Counted from the stretch's first letter, positions 1 to 8,900 are shown. The stretch: 30,380 nucleotides of DNA from TMP-86 sp031394735 (GCA_031394735.1 JANMXI010000283.1:1-30380); one strand, 5' to 3'. Numbers and translations are program-made. Notes: a model not told the origin generated them from the letters alone.

Positions 1-28
1 CTGGGGTGCGAACGGAGTGAGAAAGAGT

Positions 29-196
29 TCAGCCGGCAGATTGGCGCTCGGCGATGGGCAATTTGTGCGTCAGGGCGCGAAACATCCAAGACTCACGCGG
101 CGCCGGCTGGCGCGGGACATTGATCGCCAATCGGCGCAGTAAGGTCTGCCAGGGCAGGTTGTTTGACGTTCCCAAATATTTCGGTTGACCGGTCAT
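29..196 (-). CDS. Small hypothetical protein (55 aa)
   Basis: A 55-residue ORF beginning MTGQPKYLGTSNNLPWQ. The start is chosen because GGGAG lies 5 nt upstream of this ATG; the open frame continues further upstream, but without a comparable ribosome site. The protein is basic, has no membrane segment or signal peptide, and resembles no family I recognise. It follows 23 nt after the stop of an open frame that looks like decayed coding sequence (220-474), so it could be the tail of a broken gene rather than a free-standing gene. Codon choice is GC-rich like the rest of the window. Confidence is limited by its size. Confidence 0.3.
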   Translation of the reverse strand: MTGQPKYLGTSNNLPWQTLLRRLAINVPRQPAPRESWMFRALTHKLPIAERQSAG

Positions 197-219
197 GTTC
201 ACTCCCGATTTTCGGACAA

Positions 220-474
220 TCACGCCGATAGCCGTAGCCGCGAAGCGGCAGAATGACGGCACAGAAATTGCGCGGTTTCCGGCTTACCCATGTATTTGTC
301 CAGCACGCGTGGTTCGGTCTTGAGCAGATCCACGACCAGCAGACAATCAATGGAATCGCTGAAATCCGCGTCGACGTTCGACCGACACTGTCGCGTCCGG
401 GTGTTACGGATTGATGACTGCGCGGCGAAGATTTTTTTACGGCAGAAGAACTTGCCCGTGGAACATGATCTGAC
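220..474 (-). pseudogene. Possible decayed transposase fragment (ISL3-like zinc-ribbon)
   Basis: An open stop-to-stop frame of 84 codons plus stop, with no suitable start: two TGA codons precede it directly and the only internal ATG lies near its 3' end. Its first part reads GKFFCRKKIFAAQ. This recalls the N-terminal zinc-ribbon region of ISL3-family transposases, where a FFC motif is followed by a Pro-rich Cys loop and then R-I-F-A/T-E, but the spacing is shorter and the second Cys pair is missing. The second half (LLVVDLLKTEPRVLDKYMG) is not recognised. No inverted repeats or intact transposase are visible around it. The identification rests on a short motif and is weak; it may equally be the end of an unrelated gene. 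Confidence 0.22.
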
Positions 475-497
475 TCATCAGATTCGTGACAAGCGTC

Positions 498-698
498 TCA
501 ATCTATCGCGTGTGCGCGCGCAGACCTCACCGTCACGAGGGTGTGATTGTGCAAGGGTGCTGGTTTACTCGCAGCGCCACGGACCGCATCGTTGTCACTA
601 AAGTTCCAGGCAGCGAGCAGCAGGCCCAGTGCAAGCCAATTGCGGGTGCTCTCGTTGCGCACCTCGAACCAGGGATAGCTGGATTGGCGGGAAGTCAT
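498..698 (-). CDS. Small hypothetical protein with one hydrophobic segment (66 aa)
   Basis: A 66-residue ORF starting MTSRQSSYPWFEVRNES. The ATG is preceded by AAGGAGA at 6-nt spacing, a strong ribosome site that fixes the start and makes translation likely. Residues about 20-34 (NWLALGLLLAAWNFS) are hydrophobic enough for a short membrane segment or a buried helix; the C-terminal half is polar and basic. No family is recognised. It is divergent from pdsR across a 160-bp intergenic region, so the two could share regulatory DNA. I infer a real small gene from the ribosome site rather than from homology. Confidence 0.45.
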   Translation of the reverse strand: MTSRQSSYPWFEVRNESTRNWLALGLLLAAWNFSDNDAVRGAASKPAPLHNHTLVTVRSARAHAID

Positions 699-770
699 GC
701 TCGTCTCCTTGGATTGCGTGGCCGATGGAGACAGTTGAACCCGCACGACGGCCCGGGCGCGGGCACACTT

Positions 771-791
771 GCGGCAAAGTGGCGGCAAAAT
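771..791. promoter_or_regulatory. Phased 10-bp direct repeat upstream of pdsR (candidate regulator box)
   Basis: GCGGCAAAGT (771-780) is followed one base later by GCGGCAAAAT (782-791), so two copies differing at one position sit on an 11-bp period. A looser third copy, GTGGCAACTG, lies at 802-811. OmpR-type regulators commonly bind tandem direct repeats spaced about one helical turn apart, and the gene downstream encodes such a regulator. Binding by PdsR is inference only. Confidence 0.35.
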
Positions 792-846
792 GTGATGAAT
801 TGTGGCAACTGCAATCCCTGCCGGGCGCCGGCCACAAGCGATGGGC

Positions 847-852
847 TATGAT
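847..852 (+). promoter_or_regulatory. Candidate -10 element of pdsR (leaderless start)
   Basis: TATGAT ends 6 bases before the A of the pdsR ATG at 859. If it is the -10 box, transcription would begin at or next to the start codon, giving a leaderless mRNA. This fits the absence of a Shine-Dalgarno sequence before that ATG. No convincing -35 element lies 16-18 bp upstream, as would be expected of an activator-dependent promoter. Based on inspection only. Confidence 0.3.
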
Positions 853-858
853 CCGGCC

Positions 859-1548
859 ATGAAAAAGAGCATTGCCATCGTCGAGGATGAAGCGGCGCTG
901 CGAGAGAACTATGCGGCCGCGTTCGCCCGGCTGGGCTATCAGGTCAAGGCGTTTGCCAATCGCAAGACGGCCATGCAGGCCTTTACCGTGCGCCTGCCGG
1001 ATCTCGTCATCATCGACATTTCACTCGAGGACGAGGCGGAAGGTGGCTTTGACCTGTGCCGCGATCTGCGCGCGCTGTCGGCCGAGCTGCCCATCATTTT
1101 CCTCACCGCGCGTGACAGCGAGCTGGATGCGGTATCGGGTCTGCGCCTCGGCGCGGACGATTTCCTCACCAAGGATGTCAGCCTGCCGCATCTTGCGGCG
1201 CGGGTGGCAGCGCTGTTCCGGCGCATCGACGCCCTGCGGCGGCCTGATGATGCCGAACAGGTCTTGCGGCGCGGCGCCTTATCCATCGATGCGGAAAAAA
1301 TGCAGACCACTTGGAACGGCCAGGCCGTGGCCTTGAGCCTGACCGAGTTCTGGATCGTGCATGCCCTCGCCAAGAATCCCGGTCATGTCAAAAACCGACA
1401 GCAACTCATGGATGCCGCCAACGTGGTGCTCGATGACAACACCATCACCTCGCACGTCAAGCGTGTGCGGCGCAAGTTTCAAAGCGTCGATGCGGCATTC
1501 GATGCGATTCAGACGGCCTACGGCATGGGATACCGCTGGGTCGAGTGA
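859..1548 (+). CDS. pdsR: PDS-system response regulator (OmpR-type)
   Basis: A 229-aa response regulator. Residues 1-120 form the receiver: acidic pair E9/D10, phospho-acceptor D53 in IIDISLEDE, T83 in FLTARDSE and K105 in FLTKDVS. Residues about 135-229 form an OmpR-type winged helix (LSLTEFWIVHALAKNPGHV, then TITSHVKRVRRKF). The form of both halves, notably the ISLEDE loop and the HVKNRQQLMDAA segment, matches the family known as the proteobacterial dedicated sortase system response regulator. ATG 859 is preferred over an upstream in-frame ATG at 802 because it begins at the conserved KKSIAIVEDE. Its stop overlaps the GTG start of pdsS, so the two are translationally coupled. It probably controls envelope genes after phosphorylation by PdsS; the targets are unknown. 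Confidence 0.8.
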   Translation: MKKSIAIVEDEAALRENYAAAFARLGYQVKAFANRKTAMQAFTVRLPDLVIIDISLEDEAEGGFDLCRDLRALSAELPIIFLTARDSELDAVSGLRLGADDFLTKDVSLPHLAARVAALFRRIDALRRPDDAEQVLRRGALSIDAEKMQTTWNGQAVALSLTEFWIVHALAKNPGHVKNRQQLMDAANVVLDDNTITSHVKRVRRKFQSVDAAFDAIQTAYGMGYRWVE

Positions 1549-3584
1549 GCATCCGGCTGCAACTGTTGCTGATTTCTCTGACCACGCTGGTGCTGCCGTG
1601 GGCGGGCTGCCAATACGCGCGCGAGGTGCAAACCGTACTGCGCGCATCGCAGGAGCAAGCCCTGCTCGCCGCCGCCGGCACCATCGCCAATGCGCTGTCG
1701 GCGCAGCCCCAGCGCATGTTCCACAGCGGACAAGCGGGCGCCAAGTTCGACGCCCAGAGCGGTGATATCTATGCGTTCCCCCTGCGCGCCACGCCGCTCC
1801 TGGACGGCTATCGCGATGATTGGGATGTGCCATTGGAACCCCTCGCCCTGCCGGCGGCAGGACTTCACGCGCGAATGCAGGCCGGCGTTACCGACCGCTA
1901 TCTGTTCGTGTATGTGGAGGTGGACGACTCGCACTGGGACCCGCAGGCGAACGAGGCATCCGTCGAGGGCGCTGATCGCATCGAATTCACGCTGCAGGAT
2001 CCTGACGGCGCGTTGGAGACCTACATTTTCGCCACCAATGCACCCGGCATGGTGGCCGCCCAAACCACCGTGCGCAGCGATGATGGGAGCACGCATCTCG
2101 CCAACGAACCGCGGATCCAAGGGTTTTGGCTGCAGACCGCACGTGGCTACACTCTGGAGTTCCGCGTGCCGATCGCCCTCGTCGGCGCGCGATTGTGGAT
2201 CGAAGCCATCGACGGCAACGGCCCGTCAAGGCATCGTGCGGGCACGATTGCGGGCGCCGACAAATTGTCCGGCGGGCGGCTGTTCTTCTCCTCCGGCAAT
2301 CTGCTGGACTGGCTCTCACCCTTCATCCGCAATGGCACCCACGCCACGGTCATCGATGCCAATGCGCTCAAGCTCGTCACGGCCGGCTCAGCGGAAGCCG
2401 CGGCGACACCTGAGGAAGAGTCCAACGTGGCCTGGTATCGGCGCTTTCAGGCCATGGACATTCAGCATCTGCCCACGCGTAAACCCCTGGCTGACCGCCT
2501 CGACGGCGCGCATGTGGAGGCGGCACTGCAGGGACACCCGCAGGCGCAGTGGTACCGCGTCGGCAAACACGACGAGATCCTGCTGGCCGCTGCCGCGCCG
2601 GTCATGTCGAACGGACATGCCATCGGCGCCGTGGTGTTGGAACAGGCGGGCGATCAGCTCCTGGGGCTTCGCGATCGCGCCTTGAGCCGGCTGTTCAATC
2701 TCACCTTGATCGCCACGGCCTTCGCCGTGCTCTTCGTCCTCGGGTTCTCCACCTGGCTCAGCGGCCGCATCGGCAAGCTGCGCGATGCCGCGGACACGGC
2801 GCTGTCGGCTGATGGCACGCTGGTCACCACGCTGCCCGAATCGGCCGCGGGCGATGAACTGGGCGCGCTGTCGCGCAGCTTCGCGCGCATGCTGATGCGG
2901 CTGAACGAGCACACGCAGTATCTGCGCACGCTGGGCGGCAAACTCTCGCATGAGTTGCGCACACCGCTCACCATCGTCAAGTCCTCGCTCGACAATCTGG
3001 AAATGGAAGGCGTGGCGGGGAATCAACAGGTCTATCTGACTCGCGCGCGCGATGGCGCCGAGCGATTGCAGCAGATCCTGGGAGCGCTCGGCGCGGCGGC
3101 GCGCACTGAGGAAAGCATTCGGCAGGCGGATCGCACGAACGTGGATCTCAAGGCATTGGTGGAATCCACCGTGGCGGCCTATCGCGACAGTTTTGCGCCG
3201 GCGCGATTCGTCCTCGACGCTCCCGAAGGACCCTGCCACTGGCGTGGAGCGCCTGAGTTGATCGTGCAGATGCTCGACAAGCTCGTAGAGAACGCCGTGG
3301 ACTTCACGCCGCCCGAGGGGAGTATACGTGTCGCTTTATCCAAGAACGCAGGGCGCTATCTGCTGCAGGTGGGCAACGACGGCGCGCTCATACCCGAAAG
3401 CCTCCTGCCGCGACTATTCGAATCGCTGTTTGAAATGCGCGAGACGCGGGACGATCACCCGCATTTCGGCCTGGGGTTGTACATCGTCCGGTTGATTGCC
3501 GAGTTTCATGGCGGCGTGGCACAGGTTGCCAATCGCGAGGATGGCAGCGGCGTGGAATTTACGATCTCTTTGCCGATGATCTGA
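1545..3584 (+). CDS. pdsS: PDS-system sensor histidine kinase with CBM9/DOMON-like sensor domain
   Basis: A 679-aa membrane sensor kinase. TM1 is at residues about 5-22. The extracytoplasmic region carries a beta-rich domain at about 74-235 that opens LLDGYRDDWD, as in CBM9/DOMON-like sugar- or ligand-binding folds, and a second sensor-like segment at about 295-370. TM2 is at 384-404, HAMP at 405-458, and the dimerisation domain carries H469 in KLSHELRTPLT. The ATPase domain has an N-box (LVENAVDFTPPEGS) and a G-box (HFGLGLYIVRLIAEFHGG). Length and the unusual periplasmic domain fit the proteobacterial dedicated sortase system kinases. The GTG start overlaps the pdsR stop. The partner is PdsR by coupling. 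The ligand is unknown; carbohydrate or another cell-surface signal is inferred from the fold only. No sortase or sortase substrate lies in the window. Confidence 0.78.
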   Translation: MSIRLQLLLISLTTLVLPWAGCQYAREVQTVLRASQEQALLAAAGTIANALSAQPQRMFHSGQAGAKFDAQSGDIYAFPLRATPLLDGYRDDWDVPLEPLALPAAGLHARMQAGVTDRYLFVYVEVDDSHWDPQANEASVEGADRIEFTLQDPDGALETYIFATNAPGMVAAQTTVRSDDGSTHLANEPRIQGFWLQTARGYTLEFRVPIALVGARLWIEAIDGNGPSRHRAGTIAGADKLSGGRLFFSSGNLLDWLSPFIRNGTHATVIDANALKLVTAGSAEAAATPEEESNVAWYRRFQAMDIQHLPTRKPLADRLDGAHVEAALQGHPQAQWYRVGKHDEILLAAAAPVMSNGHAIGAVVLEQAGDQLLGLRDRALSRLFNLTLIATAFAVLFVLGFSTWLSGRIGKLRDAADTALSADGTLVTTLPESAAGDELGALSRSFARMLMRLNEHTQYLRTLGGKLSHELRTPLTIVKSSLDNLEMEGVAGNQQVYLTRARDGAERLQQILGALGAAARTEESIRQADRTNVDLKALVESTVAAYRDSFAPARFVLDAPEGPCHWRGAPELIVQMLDKLVENAVDFTPPEGSIRVALSKNAGRYLLQVGNDGALIPESLLPRLFESLFEMRETRDDHPHFGLGLYIVRLIAEFHGGVAQVANREDGSGVEFTISLPMI

Positions 3585-3599
3585 CCATCCCATGCGCAG

Positions 3600-3615
3600 C
3601 GTTTCAGCGGAAACG
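3600..3615. other. Small stem-loop after pdsS
   Basis: CGTTTC (3600-3605) pairs with GAAACG (3610-3615) around a 4-nt loop, 15 bp beyond the pdsS stop. No T-run follows on either strand, so it is at best a weak terminator or an mRNA 3'-end stabiliser. An overlapping alternative stem (CGGAA/TTCCG, 3608-3620) is also possible. Confidence 0.25.
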
Positions 3616-3733
3616 TTCCGATTGCGACACGCGGTCTAATTCGCGACTTGCAGGCTGCAAATTCACTCAAACCCGGGTCTTTTGCGCGCAAATCCTCTAA
3701 AATGAAACATCACAATTTTCGAGTGCTAATTCA

Positions 3734-3970
3734 ATGGCAACAATCATGACCAGCAATGGCCGGGTAACGATTCCGAAACGAGTGCGTGATTATCTAGGAC
3801 TGAAACCCGGTGTCGGCGTGAAGTTCGAACGACTATCAAGTGGCGATGTAGCTCTGCGACCTATTGGCCGGGGCGCAAAGGTTCGACCCAGTTTTTTCGA
3901 GCAATTTCGCGGCTGTGCAACCGTTAAAATGACAACCGATGAAATCATGGCGCTGATGCGAGGAGACTGA
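3734..3970 (+). CDS. AbrB/SpoVT-type (MazE-like) DNA-binding protein, solitary
   Basis: A 78-aa protein whose residues 1-45 form a swapped-hairpin AbrB domain: NGRVTIPKRVRDYLGLKPG and VKFERLSSGDVALRP. The C-terminal tail (FEQFRGCATVKMTTDEIMALMR) matches the toxin-neutralising tail of VapB/PrlF-type antitoxins. In a normal toxin-antitoxin pair a PIN-domain toxin follows on the same strand, but here the next gene, 8 bp away, is ogt on the opposite strand and no toxin ORF is present. Base composition is visibly more A/T-rich than its neighbours, which suggests acquisition by transfer. No clear Shine-Dalgarno sequence is seen before the ATG. It is either an orphan antitoxin left after toxin loss or a stand-alone regulator. 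Confidence 0.78.
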   Translation: MATIMTSNGRVTIPKRVRDYLGLKPGVGVKFERLSSGDVALRPIGRGAKVRPSFFEQFRGCATVKMTTDEIMALMRGD

Positions 3971-3978
3971 CCGACGCG

Positions 3979-4479
3979 TCAGCGCAATTCAAAGCGGTCC
4001 GAGATCAGCGTAACCTCGTGTCGCAGCAGCCACCGCTTTCGCTCAAGCCCGCCGCCGAACCCCACCATCGATCCGTCCGCGCCGATGACGCGATGACACG
4101 GAATGATGATGGGAATCGGATTGCGGTTGTTGGCGAGGCCGACCGCGCGCGATGCGCCCTTGTCGCCGAGTCGAAGCGCAAGTTCGCCGTAGCTGATCGT
4201 TTCTCCAAACGGGATGCGCGACAGTTCGGCCCAGACGCGAAGTTGAAAATCGCTTCCATGTGCAGCCAGAGGCAACTTGAACACCTGTCGTCGTCCGGCA
4301 AAATACTCGCTCAGCTGTTCGCAAGCCGCGCGCAACACCGGATCAGAATGTTCGACTACGACGTCAGCGGGAGGCGCCGTTGGGCGTGAAGAAGGAAAGT
4401 GCACACCGGTGAGCGACGACCCATCGGCGCTCAACAACAATCGGCCAACCGGGCTGTCGAGGTAACACTGCGCCGACAT
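3979..4479 (-). CDS. ogt: Methylated-DNA--[protein]-cysteine S-methyltransferase
   Basis: A 166-aa suicide repair enzyme that moves alkyl groups from O6-alkylguanine (and O4-alkylthymine) to its own cysteine. The acceptor is C128 in the IIIPCHRVIGADGS motif. The helix-turn-helix DNA-reading region precedes it (FQLRVWAELSRIPFGETISY, then ALRLGDKGASRAVGLANNRN), where R111 would be the arginine finger. The C-terminus GFGGGLERKRWLLRHE is typical. Full length for the Ogt/MGMT family without an Ada domain. It starts 11 nt after the gltD stop on the same strand, so it is probably the third gene of a gltB-gltD-ogt transcript. No clear ribosome site precedes the ATG, so translation may depend on coupling to gltD. 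Confidence 0.93.
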   Translation of the reverse strand: MSAQCYLDSPVGRLLLSADGSSLTGVHFPSSRPTAPPADVVVEHSDPVLRAACEQLSEYFAGRRQVFKLPLAAHGSDFQLRVWAELSRIPFGETISYGELALRLGDKGASRAVGLANNRNPIPIIIPCHRVIGADGSMVGFGGGLERKRWLLRHEVTLISDRFELR

Positions 4480-4490
4480 GTGAATGCAAC

Positions 4491-5903
4491 TTAAGCGAGT
4501 TCCAGATACGACAAGATGCCCTTGGCCGCCTCGCGACCCTCGAACACCGCCGTCACCACCAGATCCGAGCCGCGCACCATGTCGCCGCCGGCGAAGACCT
4601 TCGGGTTGGTGGTCTGGAACGGTCGCTGCGCGGACGCTGACACACGCACCCGACCGTTGGGATGCAAACCGATGCGCTGTTTCTCGAACCAGTCCGGTGG
4701 GCTGGGCAAAAATCCGAAGGCGATGATCACAGCGTCTGCAGGAATGGTCTCCTCGGTGTCGGGCACCACTTCAGGAACACGGCGTCCACGCGGCCCGGGT
4801 GCGCCCAGACGCGTCTGAACAACCTTTACGCCTTCGACGCGATCCTCGCCGACGATTTCCACCGGCTGACGATTGAACAGGAAGGTGACGCCCTCCTCCT
4901 TGCTGTTCTTGTAGTCGCGGCGCGAGCCGGGCATGTTGTTCTCATCACGCCGGTAGGTGCAGGTGACGCTGAGCGCGCCCTGCCGGATGGCGGTGCGATT
5001 GCAATCCATGCCCGTGTCACCGCCGCCCAACACCACCACGCGCTTGTCACGCATGTCGATGAAGTCGTTCGGGCTCTTTGCAAGCCTAAGCTCGCGATCG
5101 ATGTTGGAGATCAGGTACGGCAGTGCTTCGTATACACCGGGCAGATCCTCGCCGGCGAAACCCCCTTTGACGAAGGAGTAGGTGCCCATCCCCAGGAACA
5201 CCGCATCGAATTCCTCGCTCAGCGCCTCGAAGCTGACGTCGCGACCAACTTCGGTGTTGAGTCTGAATTCCACCCCCATGCCGCTCATGATCTCGTGACG
5301 CTTGTCGACGACTTCTTTCTCGAGCTTGAAGGGCGGGATGCCGAAGGTCAGCAGACCGCCGATTTTGGAATAGCGGTCGAATACCACCGGCGTTACGCCG
5401 TTGCGCACCAAAATGTCCGCACAGCCCAGCCCCGCAGGACCTGCGCCGACGATGGCGACGCGCTTGCCCGTGCGCTTGACGTTCGACAGGTCCGGCTTCC
5501 AGCCCTGCTTGAAGGCCTCATCGGTAATGTATTTTTCAATCGAGCCGATGCTCACCGCACCCAAGCCGTCGTTGAGCGTGCAGGCGCCTTCGCAGAGTCG
5601 ATCCTGCGGGCAGATACGGCCGCACATTTCGGGGAGCGAATTCGTCTGATGCGACAGTTCCGCCGCTTCGAACAACTTGCCGTCGTTGACCAGCTTCAGC
5701 CAATTGGGAATGTAATTGTGAACGGGGCATTTCCACTCACAAAACGGATTGCCGCAAGACAGGCAGCGGCCCGCCTGCTGCGCGGCGCTCTCCGGCGCGT
5801 ACTGCGAATAGATCTCGCGGAACTGCGTAACGCGCACTTCGACGGGCAGCTTCTCCGGATCCTTGCGCGGCAGCTCGAGAAATTGCAGATTCTTGTCGGA
5901 CAC
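4491..5903 (-). CDS. gltD: Glutamate synthase (NADPH) small subunit
   Basis: A 470-aa beta subunit that oxidises NADPH on FAD and passes electrons through iron-sulfur clusters to GltB. The N-terminal region holds the two four-cysteine clusters' ligands (CLSCGNPFCEWKCP, then MCGRICPQDRLCEGAC). The FAD fold begins VAIVGAGPAGLGCADIL and the NADPH fold VVVLGGGDTGMDCNR. The C-terminal FAD motif is FAGGDMVRGSDLVV. Length is standard for the family. The start is GTG at 5903, with GAGGG 7 nt upstream inside the end of gltB; only 10 nt separate the two genes, as expected for equimolar subunits. Cytoplasmic, in ammonia assimilation with glutamine synthetase. Confidence 0.96.
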   Translation of the reverse strand: MSDKNLQFLELPRKDPEKLPVEVRVTQFREIYSQYAPESAAQQAGRCLSCGNPFCEWKCPVHNYIPNWLKLVNDGKLFEAAELSHQTNSLPEMCGRICPQDRLCEGACTLNDGLGAVSIGSIEKYITDEAFKQGWKPDLSNVKRTGKRVAIVGAGPAGLGCADILVRNGVTPVVFDRYSKIGGLLTFGIPPFKLEKEVVDKRHEIMSGMGVEFRLNTEVGRDVSFEALSEEFDAVFLGMGTYSFVKGGFAGEDLPGVYEALPYLISNIDRELRLAKSPNDFIDMRDKRVVVLGGGDTGMDCNRTAIRQGALSVTCTYRRDENNMPGSRRDYKNSKEEGVTFLFNRQPVEIVGEDRVEGVKVVQTRLGAPGPRGRRVPEVVPDTEETIPADAVIIAFGFLPSPPDWFEKQRIGLHPNGRVRVSASAQRPFQTTNPKVFAGGDMVRGSDLVVTAVFEGREAAKGILSYLELA

Positions 5904-5913
5904 TCGTAAACCC

Positions 5914-8900
5914 TCAAGCCGCGCGGCGCAGGTTTTCGAGCAGCGAGTCGATGGCTGCAGCCTTCGGCTTCACCACCCAGAACTTGCCGATGAAACTGCG
6001 GAAATCGTTCAAAATCTGCTCACCCCAGACGCTTCCCGTGGCGGCCACATGCTGCGCGATCAGGCCGCGCAGATGCTGCACATGGGATTCCATGCCTTCC
6101 GGGGAGACGCGATGGATGTCGATGAGTTCGTGGTTGTAGCGGTCGACGAAGTCGCGCTCCATGTCCAGCACATAGGCAAAGCCGCCGGTGAAGCCGGCGC
6201 CGAAATTCACGCCGGTGCGTCCGAGCACACACACCACGCCGCCGGTCATGTACTCGCAGCAATGATCGCCTGCGCCTTCAATGACGGCAGTGGCGCCGGA
6301 GTTTCGGACCGCGAACCGCTCACCGCTGGTGCCGGCGGCGAACAGCGTGCCGCCGGTGGCGCCGTACAGGCAGGTATTGCCCATGATGACGGTGTCGCGC
6401 GCCACGAATGAGGCATTGGCATGCGGCTTGATGATGATCCTGCCGCCCGCCATGCCCTTGCCGACGAAATCATTCGCCTCGCCCTCGAGCGTGAGGTGCA
6501 GGCCGCCGGCATTCCAGACGCCGAAACTCTGTCCCACCGAGCCGCGCAAGTTCACCTGGATCGGCGCATCGCTCATTCCGTAATTGCCCCAGCGCTTGGC
6601 GATCTCGCCGGACAGGCGCGCGCCGATGGAGCGGTGATAGTTGTGAACCTCGTAGGAAAATTCACCACCGGATTTGCCGTCGATGGCTTTGCGCATATCG
6701 GCGACCATGCTTTCCGCAAGCTTGCCCTTGTCGAAGGGCTCATTGTGCGGATCGATGCAGTATTGAGGCCGGTCGGTGACCAGACCCGAGTTCGCGAGGA
6801 TCGGCTGCAGATTCAGCTTGCGCTGCTTGGAGGTCTCGCCGGGCAGCACGCGCAGCAGATCGGTGTGGCCGATGATCTCGGCGATGGTGCGCACGCCCAT
6901 CTGTGCCATCAGTTCGCGGCATTCCTGCGCGACGAACTTGAAATAATTGATCACCATCTCGGGCAGACCGATGAAGTACTTGGTGCGCAGGATCTGATGC
7001 TGGGTGGCAACGCCCGTGGCGCAATTGTTCAAATGGCAGATGCGCAGGTACTTGCAGCCCAGCGCCACCATCGGCGCCGTGCCGAAGCCAAAGCTCTCGG
7101 CGCCGATCAGCGCCGCTTTGATGACATCCAGGCCGCTCTTCAAGCCGCCGTCGGTCTGCAGACGCACGCGATGACGCAGATCGTTCGCGCGTAATGTCTG
7201 ATGCGTTTCCGCCAGGCCCAGCTCCCACGGCGTGCCCGCATACTTGATCGATGACAGAGGGCTCGCACCGGTACCACCGTCGTAGCCGCTGACGGTGATC
7301 AGATCGGCGTACGCCTTGGCCACGCCCGCGGCCACAGTGCCCACGCCCGGTTCGGCCACGAGTTTCACCGACACCAGCGCCTGCGGATTCACCTGTTTCA
7401 AATCGAAGATGAGCTGCGCGAGATCCTCGATGGAGTAGATGTCGTGATGCGGCGGCGGGGAGATCAACCCCACGCCGGGGCGCGCGAAGCGCAGGCGCGC
7501 GATCATCTCGTTGACCTTGTGACCCGGGAGCTGTCCGCCTTCGCCTGGCTTGGCACCCTGTGCCACCTTGATCTGCAGCACCTCGGCATTGATGAGGTAC
7601 TCCGGCGTGACGCCGAAGCGGCCCGAGGCGACCTGCTTGATCTTGGAGTTCTTCTCCGTGCCGTAGCGCACCGGATCTTCACCGCCTTCACCGGAATTCG
7701 AGCGCGCACCGAGGCGGTTCATGGCAATCGCCAGCGCCTCATGCGCTTCGGGCGACAGCGCGCCCAACGACATGCCTGCGCTGTCGAAACGCGCGAGGAT
7801 GGCCTCGATCGGCTCGACTTCCTCGATCGGAATCGGCTCCCGCGTGAAATTCACCGCGAGCAGATCGCGAATGCAGGACACGGGTCGGCCATTGACCAGC
7901 GCCGCGAATTCCTTGTAGCGCTCGTAGTCTCCGGTCATCACCGCGGCCTGCAAGGTTGCGATCACATCCGGGTTGTACATGTGGTACTCGCCGTTGTGCA
8001 TGTACTTGAGCAGGCCGCCCTGCTCCACTCCCTGCGCCGGGTTCCACGCACGCTTCGCCAGATACCGCGCGTCTTCCTGCAGGTCCTCGAAGTCCGCGCC
8101 CTGGATGCGGCTGTCGGTGCCGGGGAAGCACAGGTTCACGATGTCATCACCGAGGCCGACGATCTCGAACAACTGCGCGCTGCGGTAGCTCGCCACGGTG
8201 GAGATGCCCATCTTGGACATGACCTTGAACAGCCCCTTGCGGATGCCACGGCGATAACTGCGTCCCAGCTCCAACCGCGTGTCGGCATCCATCTTGACCG
8301 CGCCCTTGCGCATCAGATCGAACAGCGTCTGATAGGCCAGGTACGGGTAGATGGCGGTTGCGCCATAACCGATGAGGCAGGCGAAGTGATGCGCATCGCG
8401 CGCCGTGCCCGTCTCCACCAGAATATTGCACTTGCAACGCAAGCCCGTCTGCACCAGACGCGAATGCACCGCGCCGGTGGCGAGCAGCGCGTGAATGGGC
8501 AGCTTGCCTCGCACCAGATAACGGTCCGAGAGCAACAACACCAGCTTGCCCTCCCGCACGGCGGCTTCCGCGCGGTCGCAGACCCGCAGGATGGCGCTCT
8601 TCAGGTCGAGTTCTTCCTCGTACTGCAGGTCGAGAAATTCGTGCGTGATGCCGGCATCCGTCAGACCCATGATCTGCCGCAGCTTGCGCTGCGAGAGTAC
8701 CGGCGAATTGAGCACGATCTGATTCGCATGCTGTGGCGCCGGCACGAAGATGTTGCACTCCGGCCCGATCTGCGTCTGCAACGACATGACGATGCTTTCG
8801 CGCAAACTATCGATGGGCGGATTGGTGACCTGCGCAAACTGCTGACGGAAATAGTCGTACAGCGAACGCGCCTTCTTCGACAGCACGGGCATGGGCGTGT

